From the IMG/VR virus record IMGVR_UViG_3300031566_007875, positions 1 through 23,436 of that record: a DNA stretch of 23,436 nt, one strand, 5' to 3'. Below the pieces are notes generated by a model, which made no database searches, was not told the DNA's origin, and worked only from the letters and a program-made list of their open reading frames with translations. The translations under genes and the position numbers were made by a program. Source of the DNA: a virus. Each line of letters starts with the position of its first letter. Within the stretch, counting starts at the first letter, position 1. Shown here piece after piece: positions 1-6,425 of this stretch.

Positions 1-108
1 ATCAGATAAGCATTCGTAAATATCTGTTTCAATGTGTACAAATATTTCTTTTGCTGAAATTTTAGTTAATTCTTTTATACTAATTATTTTTGTTGTATTT
101 TGAATCAT
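1..108 (-). CDS. partial small protein, unknown function
   Basis: An open frame starts at an ATG read on the minus strand at 108 and runs off the left edge of the window, giving 36 codons (begins MIQNTTKIISIKEL). It matches no family I recognise. Two points favour a real gene. It shares an upstream element, AAAGGA-W-ATTCTGGAA, with the next minus-strand gene, at nearly the same distance from the start (27 versus 30 bases). The residue composition is also normal, not low-complexity. The 3' end and function cannot be seen. Confidence 0.45.
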   Translation of the reverse strand, partial: MIQNTTKIISIKELTKISAKEIFVHIETDIYECLSD

Positions 109-135
109 GATTAAAATATATTTATTAATATTAAG

Positions 136-151
136 TTCCAGAATATCCTTT
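136..151 (-). promoter_or_regulatory. conserved element upstream of minus-strand gene (copy 1)
   Basis: Read on the minus strand this is AAAGGATATTCTGGAA, 27 bases before the ATG at 108. A second copy, differing at one position, lies at 516-531 before the gene starting at 485. A TTAATA-like -10 lies 17 bases downstream of AAAGGA, so the element may be a -35 region plus an activator site for early genes. The role is inferred from position only. Confidence 0.4.
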
Positions 152-257
152 CAAATAATATAATATATATTAATTTTAAAAGGAAGTTTTGAAATTTAAA
201 TTTTTTATTTAATAAAATTTTAATTATTTTTTAATTATGTTAATAAATTAATTTTAA

Positions 258-485
258 TTATTCTTCTATAAATTTATTTTTGAATTGTGGTTCATCTATA
301 AGTTCAATATCAAATTCAAAATTATCAAATTTTTCTTTATATTTTTTATAGTTTTTCATTATATCTAAACAATCGTTTTTTGTTAATTCATTTCCGCTTA
401 AATCAATTACATTTTTGATATTAAACATATTTGTTAAACCTTTTTTTTGAATTTTAAAGTATAATTCTAATTTTCTTTTTGTCAT
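258..485 (-). CDS. small acidic/lysine-rich protein, unknown function
   Basis: A 75-residue protein on the minus strand, ending in TAA. It is rich in Lys, Asn, Asp, Glu and Phe, has no membrane segment or signal peptide, and matches no family I know. Residues about 20-40 (starting MFNIKN) could be the true N-terminus, because the first 19 residues are mostly basic and low in information. Upstream lies a TATAAT-like -10 spaced 17 bases from AAAGGA, inside the element shared with the other minus-strand gene. Together the two genes probably form the start of a leftward, perhaps early, transcription unit. Confidence 0.5.
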   Translation of the reverse strand: MTKRKLELYFKIQKKGLTNMFNIKNVIDLSGNELTKNDCLDIMKNYKKYKEKFDNFEFDIELIDEPQFKNKFIEE

Positions 486-515
486 TTTATTTTTTTTATT
501 AAATTATAATTTAAA

Positions 516-532
516 TTCCAGAATTTCCTTTT
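516..532 (-). promoter_or_regulatory. conserved element upstream of minus-strand gene (copy 2)
   Basis: Read on the minus strand this is AAAGGAAATTCTGGAA plus flanking A/T, 30 bases before the ATG at 485. It is followed by TATAAT with a 17-base gap from AAAGGA. It differs from the 136-151 copy at one position in 16, and both are followed by (C/T)TTAA. None of the plus-strand promoters carries it. Confidence 0.4.
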
Positions 533-1149
533 AAAATAATATATTTTTAAAATAATACAAACTATTATTTTTTTCATTGGTTGGTTTTTGCCATTTCCAA
601 TATTTGTATTAAGTTATTTTAATAAAAATATATTTTATCCTAGAATAAGGGGCTTTTATAAATATCAATAAATCTTTAAAAGTTTATATTTATTTTTTCA
701 AGGTGGTCGTGTTTGACCTTATTTGTGATTAATATATTTTATTTATTTTAAGGTACTATATAATATATATTATTTTTATTATATATTATATTATATTATA
801 TTATAATATATTTAGATATATTGTAAATGGTAATAAATATTTATTTTTATATTTATTATTAAAAACGTTTTTGATATTATTTTAATGTTTTTGTAATATA
901 GAATGATTTCTAAGACATTTAAATATATATAAAGGTATTATATTATAACTTTGAAACCTTTCGTTAGAATGCCACTAAACAAAATGTTATTAACTTTTAC
1001 TTAATATATATTATTATTTTTTTATTTTTTTTATTTTAATATATTTTTATATATTTATTTTTTATTATTTTTATTTTTTTATTTATTTTTATTTTTTATT
1101 ATTTTTTTATTATTTTTTATTTTTTTTATTTATTTTTATTTTTAAAACC

Positions 1150-1178
1150 TTTACAAAACCTATTATTTATATTATAAT
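1150..1178 (+). promoter_or_regulatory. sigma70-like promoter (upstream copy of tandem pair)
   Basis: TTTACA at 1150-1155, a 17-base spacer and TATAAT at 1173-1178. The same arrangement recurs 37 bases downstream and at four other places in the window. It would drive the ParB-like gene with a leader of about 200 bases. Confidence 0.6.
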
Positions 1179-1221
1179 ATATTTCCTTTACTTTTTTTAT
1201 TATTTATATTATAATATATTT
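1161..1221 (+). repeat. 24-bp direct repeat carrying duplicated -10 region
   Basis: A 24-base sequence at 1161-1184 is repeated exactly at 1198-1221. Each copy holds the 14-bp palindrome TATATTATAATATA and the TATAAT of a promoter, and each is preceded by CCTTTAC. The unit is therefore a duplicated promoter. The palindromes might also be operator sites, possibly for the ParB-like protein encoded next; that is inference. Confidence 0.6.
1187..1215 (+). promoter_or_regulatory. sigma70-like promoter (downstream copy of tandem pair)
   Basis: TTTACT at 1187-1192, a 17-base spacer and TATAAT at 1210-1215. It repeats the layout of the promoter at 1150-1178 and points to the ParB-like gene. A separate TATAAT at 1356-1361 with a weak -35 lies closer to the gene and could be a further start site. 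Confidence 0.6.
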
Positions 1222-1384
1222 ATAAAAAAAATACCAATTTTTAACCCCTCATAGGACCATGTCTATATTGCGTAGAAATTTTTGAATATGAGATATGGTA
1301 AGATATAGTAATCATTCATCTCGATTTACACTTATGTTTTTTTATGATAGTATATTATAATAATTAATCTAATATTTAAAATTT

Positions 1385-2254
1385 ATGAGCGTTGTTATTT
1401 TATTAGAAAGAATTGACCCAGATCCCAAGCAACCCAGGCAAAAATTTTTATCCGCCGAGTTAGAAGAATTAAAAAAATCGATCAAGGACAAAGGCATCTT
1501 AGTACCGTTAGTATTAGAAAGCAATTATACAGAAAAAAATGACCACTTTCTACTCTTAGATGGTGAGCGCAGATATAGATGTGCAAAAGAACTAGGATTA
1601 AAAGAAGTTCCCGCAACGATCACACAAGGTCCGTTATCTTTTGAAGAGAGGACTATATTGAGATTTCATATACAAGAACAGCACAAGAGCTGGACGTTAT
1701 TTGACAAAGCTAAAGCAATCTACGATCTAAAAAGAGAATCTGGTCTGAGTATTGCCGAAATTGCAGAGAAACTCAATACTAGTGCTCCCAGGATATCTAA
1801 CTGGCTTAGCATTACATTTTTAACAGAAGAAACACAGAAAGAAGTAATTTCTAAAAACGTCTCTTTTTCTTATCTGATTCATCTTGTAAAGATAACAAAA
1901 GACTATCTATCATTCTCAGATCTAAAACAAAGGGAGATTGAAGAGAAATTAATCAGAAAGATTGAAGCAGGGATATTCAATACGACTTTAAATTTCCAGA
2001 GATTCTCACGGTTAATGTCTACATATACTCATTATCCAGAGAAGATAGAATTTCTTAATAAAACGAACATGTTATTGAATGAGTTATTGAAAAAAACAGA
2101 ATTAGAAAAAACGATTGATTTAGAAATTTTTTACAAAAGCTTACTCAATCTTGTTCGTAATATATCTGAGATAAAAGATAAGAAACATAATCTATCAAAA
2201 GAATATATCGATATGCTTAAAATAGTTAGAGATAAAATTAACGAATTTTTATAA
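1385..2254 (+). CDS. ParB/Spo0J-like DNA-binding protein
   Basis: A 289-residue protein. Residues 1-85 form a ParB N-terminal domain: DPDPKQPRQKF (11-21) matches the usual 'NPxQPR' segment, and GERRYR (60-65) matches the GERRxR box that in true ParB proteins binds and hydrolyses CTP. A helix-turn-helix follows at about 119-142 (GLSIAEIAEKL then an arginine/serine recognition helix), as in ParB and KorB. The last 120 residues are helical and unassigned. No ParA lies beside it, so a role in transcription control or in binding the adjacent origin-like repeats is as likely as plasmid-style partition. It is the first rightward gene after the AT-extreme region, 32 bases before the glycosyltransferase. 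Family call is firm; the role is inferred. Confidence 0.85.
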   Translation: MSVVILLERIDPDPKQPRQKFLSAELEELKKSIKDKGILVPLVLESNYTEKNDHFLLLDGERRYRCAKELGLKEVPATITQGPLSFEERTILRFHIQEQHKSWTLFDKAKAIYDLKRESGLSIAEIAEKLNTSAPRISNWLSITFLTEETQKEVISKNVSFSYLIHLVKITKDYLSFSDLKQREIEEKLIRKIEAGIFNTTLNFQRFSRLMSTYTHYPEKIEFLNKTNMLLNELLKKTELEKTIDLEIFYKSLLNLVRNISEIKDKKHNLSKEYIDMLKIVRDKINEFL

Positions 2255-2286
2255 AGGCGAACAATAAAACAAAAAATTCTAATAAT

Positions 2287-3102
2287 ATGAAAATTTGCAT
2301 ACCTTCGAAAGAAAGAGCAGAAAGCATGACAACTCATTTATTTTTTAATTCTAAAGACGTTTTAATATTTGTCGAACCACATGAAGTTAAAAAATATCAG
2401 ATATTTTGGCCCGAATATAATATAGTTGATATTAAAAAATCTAACCAAGGTTTAGCTTACGTAAGAAATTTTATATTAGACTATATAGATGAACCAAAAT
2501 TAGTTATGGCAGACGATGATATAAGTTTTTTTGGGAAAAGAAACGATAAACACAGGTACGATAGACTGTCTGATTACAAAGAAATGCTTAAAGATATAGA
2601 AAAGGGTTTAGATTCTTTTTGGGGATATGAAATACCAAACAATTCATATTCTTTTTTTTTAAATAAAAACTCAGACAATAAAATAAGAATGACAGTGAAC
2701 AATAAATACGTTTCTGTATTTTATGGTATAAATAACAGTGAATTTAAAAAACATAATATTAAATACGATCCGCTCATAACATCAGATGGTGACGATATCG
2801 ATATTTCGATTCAGATTTTATTGAACGATGGGAAAATATGTCATGATTATAAATATTGTTTAGCGCACGAAATAAATACTTCTGGAGGATTAGCTAATCA
2901 TCGAAAAGAGTCTAATTTAAGTAGAGATATGATACTTAGAGAATGTGCTACTACTATTGCAAAAAAATATGGAGTAGAATTTGTCAAAATTTCTCATGAC
3001 TCGAAAGGATACGCTAGAGTATGTTCTTTCAACACGAATTTATTAAAAAAAAGAAAAGAAGTCGTAAAAAAGAACTACGAAAAATATTTGACTAAAATCT
3101 AA
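2287..3102 (+). CDS. GT-A glycosyltransferase, resembling TET/JBP-associated type
   Basis: A 271-residue protein that opens with MKICIPSKERA, typical of the phage glycosyltransferases found with TET/JBP oxygenases and other base-modifying genes. ADDDIS (75-80) is the metal-binding acidic motif of a GT-A fold, and a second acidic stretch, SDGDDIDIS, sits at 166-174. SGGLANHRK (199-207) resembles the conserved Gly-Gly/Arg region near the C-terminal half. No signal peptide or membrane segment is present. Its position beside a DNA-binding protein and away from the glycan block is consistent with a DNA target, but no oxygenase, thymidylate-synthase-like or other base-modifying gene is seen in this window. 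It could equally act on protein or sugar acceptors. Confidence 0.6.
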   Translation: MKICIPSKERAESMTTHLFFNSKDVLIFVEPHEVKKYQIFWPEYNIVDIKKSNQGLAYVRNFILDYIDEPKLVMADDDISFFGKRNDKHRYDRLSDYKEMLKDIEKGLDSFWGYEIPNNSYSFFLNKNSDNKIRMTVNNKYVSVFYGINNSEFKKHNIKYDPLITSDGDDIDISIQILLNDGKICHDYKYCLAHEINTSGGLANHRKESNLSRDMILRECATTIAKKYGVEFVKISHDSKGYARVCSFNTNLLKKRKEVVKKNYEKYLTKI

Positions 3103-3121
3103 AGATATTTTATAGTAGAAA

Positions 3122-3150
3122 TTTACAAATCGAAATAAAAGAAGTATAAT
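3122..3150 (+). promoter_or_regulatory. sigma70-like promoter
   Basis: TTTACA at 3122-3127, a 17-base spacer and TATAAT at 3145-3150. The expected start at about 3157 gives a leader of about 16 bases to the ATG at 3173, without a Shine-Dalgarno sequence. Confidence 0.7.
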
Positions 3151-3172
3151 AAAATTAATAATAACAATAATC

Positions 3173-3427
3173 ATGTCTACACAAGAATATCTAATATTAG
3201 GACCAATCGGTATACTTTTTCTTATTTCAATACGTGAGTTTTTTGCTTACCTGAAAGCAAAGAAAAATGGTAATATTATTGATTATGGAAAAGAATTAGC
3301 TTCTATTAATTTACAATTAAGTAATCATATTACTTCTTTTAGTGAAGATTTGCGAGAAGTAAGAAACGATATCAAGACAATAAAGGAAGCTATTATAGAT
3401 ATCAAGATAAGCATATCTAAAAAATAG
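3173..3427 (+). CDS. single-TM coiled-coil membrane protein, possibly holin-like
   Basis: An 84-residue protein with a hydrophobic segment at about 5-24, a basic stretch (KAKKNG, 28-33) and then a long amphipathic, probably coiled-coil region (about 40-82). This one-TM plus charged-helix architecture is shared by BhlA/UviB-type holin-like proteins and by small phage membrane anchors. No diagnostic motif is present, so the lysis assignment is inferred from shape and from the three-TM protein encoded nearby. The promoter at 3122-3150 serves it. The stop codon overlaps the left arm of a long RNA stem (3427-3444). Confidence 0.6.
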   Translation: MSTQEYLILGPIGILFLISIREFFAYLKAKKNGNIIDYGKELASINLQLSNHITSFSEDLREVRNDIKTIKEAIIDIKISISKK

Positions 3428-3565
3428 TTCTTTGAAGCAGGGACATAATAAGAAAAGTTCATTACAAGATTTTCTTTTTAAAGAAAACCTTCAAAGCAGA
3501 GACTAGAACATATTTAATTATTATGTTCCGGCAAATCTTATTTTTACGTCTCTGCTTCAGAGAAC
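3427..3565 (+). ncRNA. candidate structured RNA: three-way junction between small genes
   Basis: Bases 3427-3444 pair with 3548-3565 over 18 positions, including two G-U wobbles, closing a loop of about 100 bases. Inside are two further hairpins: 3470-3477 with 3480-3487, and 3506-3512 with 3522-3528. A second copy of the left arm (AAGCAGAGAC, 3494-3503) pairs perfectly over 10 bases with the same right arm (3548-3557), so two mutually exclusive folds exist. No coding frame of note is present. It may be a regulatory leader for the gene at 3623, a processing site or an attenuator. The structure is read directly; the function is not known. Confidence 0.5.
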
Positions 3566-3581
3566 ATCTAAGAGATAGTTC

Positions 3582-3599
3582 TTTAAAACCAGCAGTCAA
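3582..3599 (+). repeat. left arm of inverted repeat flanking the gene at 3623
   Basis: TTTAAAACCAGCAGTCAA is complementary at 17 of 18 positions to 3971-3988, on the far side of the 108-residue gene. It is followed by a run of AGTC words (3594-3622) leading into the start codon. Confidence 0.6.
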
Positions 3600-3622
3600 G
3601 TCGAGTCAAAGTCATAAAAGTC

Positions 3623-3949
3623 ATGTCAAGCAAAGTTGAAGAAAAAAGTCAAGTTGTTAAAAAGTTTATAACTACTGGAGAGTTTAGTAAAAAGATGGCA
3701 GAGAAATCTCTCTCTGGTCATTCAGTTTCTTCTCAAATAAGATTTCTAGCTGGAAGAATTTTAACTATCATAGATGCTTCTATAAAAGAGGAGAAACAAA
3801 ACAAAGCGATTAAAGATCTAATTCGAAACGAGGTCGCGAATACACTAAGTTATATTACTACTTTAGTTTTAGGAGATTTTGAATTAGTCGTATCAGACAA
3901 AGAAGCTATTGAAGCAACCGAAGTTTCTTTGGAAGAAGCAATAAAATAA
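3623..3949 (+). CDS. small helical protein, unknown function
   Basis: A 108-residue soluble protein, predicted mostly helical, with a basic N-terminal half and an acidic C-terminus (SDKEAIEATEVSLEEA). I recognise no family. It contains no Cys, no membrane segment and no clear nucleic-acid motif. The gene stands alone between a structured RNA (3427-3565) and an inverted repeat whose arms are at 3582-3599 and 3971-3988, so its mRNA would lie in a large loop closed by about 17 base pairs. The leader just before the ATG repeats AGTC five times. No promoter of the window's usual TTTAC type is visible immediately upstream; it may be co-transcribed from 3122. Confidence 0.7.
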   Translation: MSSKVEEKSQVVKKFITTGEFSKKMAEKSLSGHSVSSQIRFLAGRILTIIDASIKEEKQNKAIKDLIRNEVANTLSYITTLVLGDFELVVSDKEAIEATEVSLEEAIK

Positions 3950-3970
3950 ATAATAGCTAAGACATAGATT

Positions 3971-3988
3971 TTGACTGCTGATTTTAAA
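3971..3988 (+). repeat. right arm of inverted repeat flanking the gene at 3623
   Basis: TTGACTGCTGATTTTAAA is the reverse complement of 3582-3599 with one mismatch. It is followed by an A-run rather than a T-run, so it is not a standard terminator. Confidence 0.6.
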
Positions 3989-4027
3989 AAAATAAAGGTC
4001 GGTAAAAAAGATTAACTAAAATATACT

Positions 4028-4330
4028 ATGGAAACAATATTATTATACATTGGAGGCACTTCAGTTGTAGCAGTATTTTTACTTAATTTGTTAAAAAAGT
4101 GGATTAAAGATGTAGTATCTCCAAGATGGGGAGACTTAGGAGTTCAAGCCGCTTTATTAGCAATTTCGTTCGCTTTGGCAGGCATAGGAAAAGCAATGGA
4201 TCTACTTCCACCAGAGGGATTGAAGTTAATTGGAGCGATATATACTGGAGCAATACTTATATATCAAATTTTGATAAAATCTGTTTACCAAAAACTTTTG
4301 CTCAATCAATTAGACCCTGACGACAAATAA
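4028..4330 (+). CDS. three-TM membrane protein, holin-like
   Basis: A 100-residue protein with three hydrophobic segments (about 2-23, 37-55 and 65-84), a basic patch after the first (KKWIKD, 23-28) and an acidic tail ending DPDDK. Size and topology are those of many class I phage holins, and another small membrane protein is encoded 850 bases upstream, so a lysis role is plausible. No endolysin gene is seen nearby and holins share little sequence, so this remains a topology-based call. A TATACT hexamer touches the start codon but has no good -35 partner. Confidence 0.6.
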   Translation: METILLYIGGTSVVAVFLLNLLKKWIKDVVSPRWGDLGVQAALLAISFALAGIGKAMDLLPPEGLKLIGAIYTGAILIYQILIKSVYQKLLLNQLDPDDK

Positions 4331-4379
4331 GTCAATTTAATAGTCTTAATAGTAAAATAAAGACAAATATAAATTGACT
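4330..4379 (+). other. intercistronic stem-loop before the glycyl-radical gene
   Basis: AGTCAATTTA (4330-4339) pairs perfectly with TAAATTGACT (4370-4379). Inside it GTCTT (4343-4347) pairs with AAGAC (4360-4364). The stem begins at the last base of the upstream stop codon and ends 14 bases before the next ATG. No T-run follows, so control of translation or mRNA processing is more likely than termination. Confidence 0.5.
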
Positions 4380-4393
4380 GTTCGTTTTATTTT

Positions 4394-4705
4394 ATGGTAC
4401 TTGAACAAACAAGACCTTGTCAAAAATTTTTCTGTTATGATTGTCAGAAAGAAATAAAAGTAGAAAGAAAAGAAATTAAAAACGGAGTATTCCTGGCATA
4501 TAAAAATGGAGAAGAGAAAATCAACATTTTAAAATGCCAGGAATGTTTTGACAAATCAAAAGAATTAAGAAATTATCAGGCCTGTGAAGTTTATTCACGA
4601 GTAGTTGGATATCTAAGACCCGTCAGACAGTGGAATCTGGGAAAACAGAAAGAATTCAAAGACAGAAAAAATTATAAGATTAATTTTATGAAAAAAAGAA
4701 AATAG
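4394..4705 (+). CDS. zinc-ribbon protein with NrdD-type glycyl-radical C-terminus
   Basis: A 103-residue protein. CYDC (14-17) and CQEC (48-51) form two CxxC knuckles of a zinc ribbon. Residues 64-94 (CEVYSRVVGYLRPV, then WNLGKQKEFKDRKNY) match the extreme C-terminus of class III anaerobic ribonucleotide reductase (NrdD), where RVxGY holds the radical glycine, here Gly72. In NrdD the same order, four zinc cysteines and then the glycine loop, ends a protein of roughly 600-700 residues; here the catalytic barrel is missing. It may be a detached radical domain working with an NrdD encoded elsewhere, a spare radical subunit like GrcA/YfiD for pyruvate formate-lyase, or a remnant of a split gene. 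Intact motifs argue against decay. A terminator follows. Confidence 0.7.
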   Translation: MVLEQTRPCQKFFCYDCQKEIKVERKEIKNGVFLAYKNGEEKINILKCQECFDKSKELRNYQACEVYSRVVGYLRPVRQWNLGKQKEFKDRKNYKINFMKKRK

Positions 4706-4720
4706 GAAAGAAGAAAGAAA

Positions 4721-4750
4721 CAAAAGCTCTTTTCTATAAGAGTTTTTTAT
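4721..4750 (+). terminator. rho-independent terminator
   Basis: CTCTT and AAGAG form a short stem around TTCTAT, extended by flanking A and T runs, and are followed by TTTTTTATTT. It lies 16 bases after the glycyl-radical gene and separates the small-gene group from the head operon. Confidence 0.65.
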
Positions 4751-4835
4751 TTAACGTTTGCAAAATTTATATAAAAACAAAGAACTGAAAAAACTCTAGA
4801 TTTCTCTGACAAGTTTATAGCTTTGTAATTTCATT

Positions 4836-4864
4836 TTTACAATATGCACTTTATAATGTATAAT
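4836..4864 (+). promoter_or_regulatory. promoter of the head operon
   Basis: TTTACA at 4836-4841, a 17-base spacer and TATAAT at 4859-4864. The leader to the portal ATG is about 73 bases and contains an 8-bp hairpin with one bulge (4884-4892 with 4900-4907) that may protect the transcript or tune translation. Confidence 0.75.
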
Positions 4865-4943
4865 AAAATAAGAACATAGATCTCTCTTTAATAAGTAACA
4901 TTAAGAGTAATTTAAATGAGATTGATTAATATAAAAATATAAC

Positions 4944-6422
4944 ATGGCATTTTACTCATTCATAACAGATCGTTTTAAAAGAAAACCTAAAAAGAAAAAA
5001 CATAACGAAGATCGCGGATCAGTTTTGTCTGTCAAACAGATGATGGAAGAACTGGGTGTCAGAACTTCGGCAACAATAGGTTCTTATGAAGATGAAGAAA
5101 GACCAGATAAACTTACAATAGATAATTATTTGACAATGCAAGACAATGATGGCACGGTTCGAGCTATTACTCGTCTTTTTTCTATGCCTATTGAATCAGC
5201 ACCTATAAAAATATTACCAAGTGAAAATGATAAAGGAGAAAGAGATTTCATCGAAGCAGTTTTTTTAGGACCACAGAATAGTGGAGGCATGTCTACACCT
5301 CTTCCATTTATTATAGCAGATATGACTCGGGCGATTTTCGAAGGCTTTCGTTTTTATGAAAAAGTACCACATATTATTAAAGAAGGCAAACACAAAGGTT
5401 TGATTGGTTGGAGAAAGTTAGCACCAAGAGATGCAAGTACTATAAGATTAAGAGCAGATAAAAACGGGGGTTTTCTTGGAGCACACCAATCAGCAACTTT
5501 TGGATCAAGATCAGTCGATGTAAATATTCCAGCAGAAAAAAGTCTACTATTTACTTTTCAAAGAGAAAGACATCCTTTATATGGAGAATCAATTTTAAAA
5601 ACAGCTTGGTATCATTATGATAAGAAACATAAGCTTTATTACTTAGCACACAAAAAAGCAGAAATCGATGCAGTCGGTCTTAAGATTTTAAAACTTGGTA
5701 AACCTTTTTCAGAGACAGAAGTTTCGAAAGCAGAAGAGGCGGTTGAAACGATTGGAGTCAATTCAAGAATAACTCTGCCAACCGGGTTTGAACTAGAAAT
5801 TGATAGAGCACCATCGGGATATGATGTATTAAGACTCATCGAACACCATGACACTCAAATTGCTCTTTCAACTCTTACACAAGCAACACAGCTTGGATCA
5901 AAATCAAAATACAATTATCCATATGGCAGCGGATATAGCACACAATCTAATTATATTGTTCAAATGTTACAATCAGTTATGAAGTCTATGGAAGACACTT
6001 TAAATGAATGGGCAGTTGCTCCACTCATTGATTGGAATTTTAAGAAAGGAAGCTATCCCAAGATTAAGCTAATGCCTTTAAAGACTGATACGGAAAAGTT
6101 TTTAATTTCAATCTTCGAATCTATTGTCAAGAAAGACCCAACGTATCTTACACCTGCTTTCATAAATAAAATAAGCAACGAAGTTGCAGAGATTCTTGGC
6201 CTTGAAATTAAAGAAGTATCAGACAAAGATGCAATCAAAGCTTTTGAATCGGGAAAAAGAAAAGAATACGATAAACAGAAAAAACCAGCAACTACGACAC
6301 CACAGAGTGTTAGAGATAAAATACAAAAGAAATCAGTGGAGTTAAAAGATGATCCGTATTTCTTAGAAAAGTTTGAAGCAATCGGTCGAAACTTTGCTAT
6401 CAAACATCTTAATAAAAAGTAA
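4944..6422 (+). CDS. phage portal protein, Mu gp29-like
   Basis: A 492-residue protein. It would form the dodecameric ring at the head vertex through which DNA enters and leaves. Residues 1-25 are strongly basic. The segment from about 206 (RERHPLYGESILKTAWYHYD) through the following basic helix and AEIDAVGLKIL is typical of DUF935/Mu gp29-type portals, where a 'hPlG.s.l..a.w....K' block precedes the stem and wing. Asn/Ser-rich loops at 310-340 fit the tunnel region. The C-terminal 60 residues are charged. Length agrees with the family. It is the first gene after the promoter at 4836 and is followed after 3 bases by the next head gene. Terminase, which usually precedes the portal, is not in this window. 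Confidence 0.82.
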   Translation: MAFYSFITDRFKRKPKKKKHNEDRGSVLSVKQMMEELGVRTSATIGSYEDEERPDKLTIDNYLTMQDNDGTVRAITRLFSMPIESAPIKILPSENDKGERDFIEAVFLGPQNSGGMSTPLPFIIADMTRAIFEGFRFYEKVPHIIKEGKHKGLIGWRKLAPRDASTIRLRADKNGGFLGAHQSATFGSRSVDVNIPAEKSLLFTFQRERHPLYGESILKTAWYHYDKKHKLYYLAHKKAEIDAVGLKILKLGKPFSETEVSKAEEAVETIGVNSRITLPTGFELEIDRAPSGYDVLRLIEHHDTQIALSTLTQATQLGSKSKYNYPYGSGYSTQSNYIVQMLQSVMKSMEDTLNEWAVAPLIDWNFKKGSYPKIKLMPLKTDTEKFLISIFESIVKKDPTYLTPAFINKISNEVAEILGLEIKEVSDKDAIKAFESGKRKEYDKQKKPATTTPQSVRDKIQKKSVELKDDPYFLEKFEAIGRNFAIKHLNKK

Positions 6423-6425
6423 AAA

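Larger units (their letters stand above)
533..1384. other. AT-extreme divergent intergenic region
   Basis: About 850 bases without a plausible gene, between leftward genes ending here and rightward genes beginning at 1385. It is almost pure A/T. From about 1007 to 1148 the plus strand is mostly T with scattered A, a strong strand asymmetry. A 17-bp word containing the palindrome TATATTATAATATA occurs at 797-813, 1168-1184 and 1205-1221. Around 696-720 a small hairpin (GGTC/GACC) interrupts the A/T. Near 1240-1330 the composition becomes more ordinary. The region has the look of a bidirectional control region or an unwinding origin. No initiator boxes can be proved by eye. Confidence 0.5.

Noticed and set aside
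136-151. TTCCAGAATATCC resembles a eukaryotic heat-shock element
   Set aside because: Chance match in a bacterial virus; position and duplication fit a phage promoter element better.
1012-1148. Possible CRISPR array or simple iteron array in the T-rich tract
   Set aside because: There are no regular repeat-spacer units; this is low-complexity A/T sequence.
3970-4000. Intrinsic terminator after the gene at 3623
   Set aside because: The stem partner lies upstream of the gene and an A-run, not a T-run, follows on the plus strand.
4126-4320. Alternate-frame 64-codon ORF inside the holin-like gene
   Set aside because: Arg/Ser-rich composition without pattern; the overlapping frame has a clear three-TM topology.
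6053-6403. Minus-strand frame of 116 codons with hydrophobic stretches
   Set aside because: Shadow of the portal gene; no upstream signal and implausible location inside the head operon.
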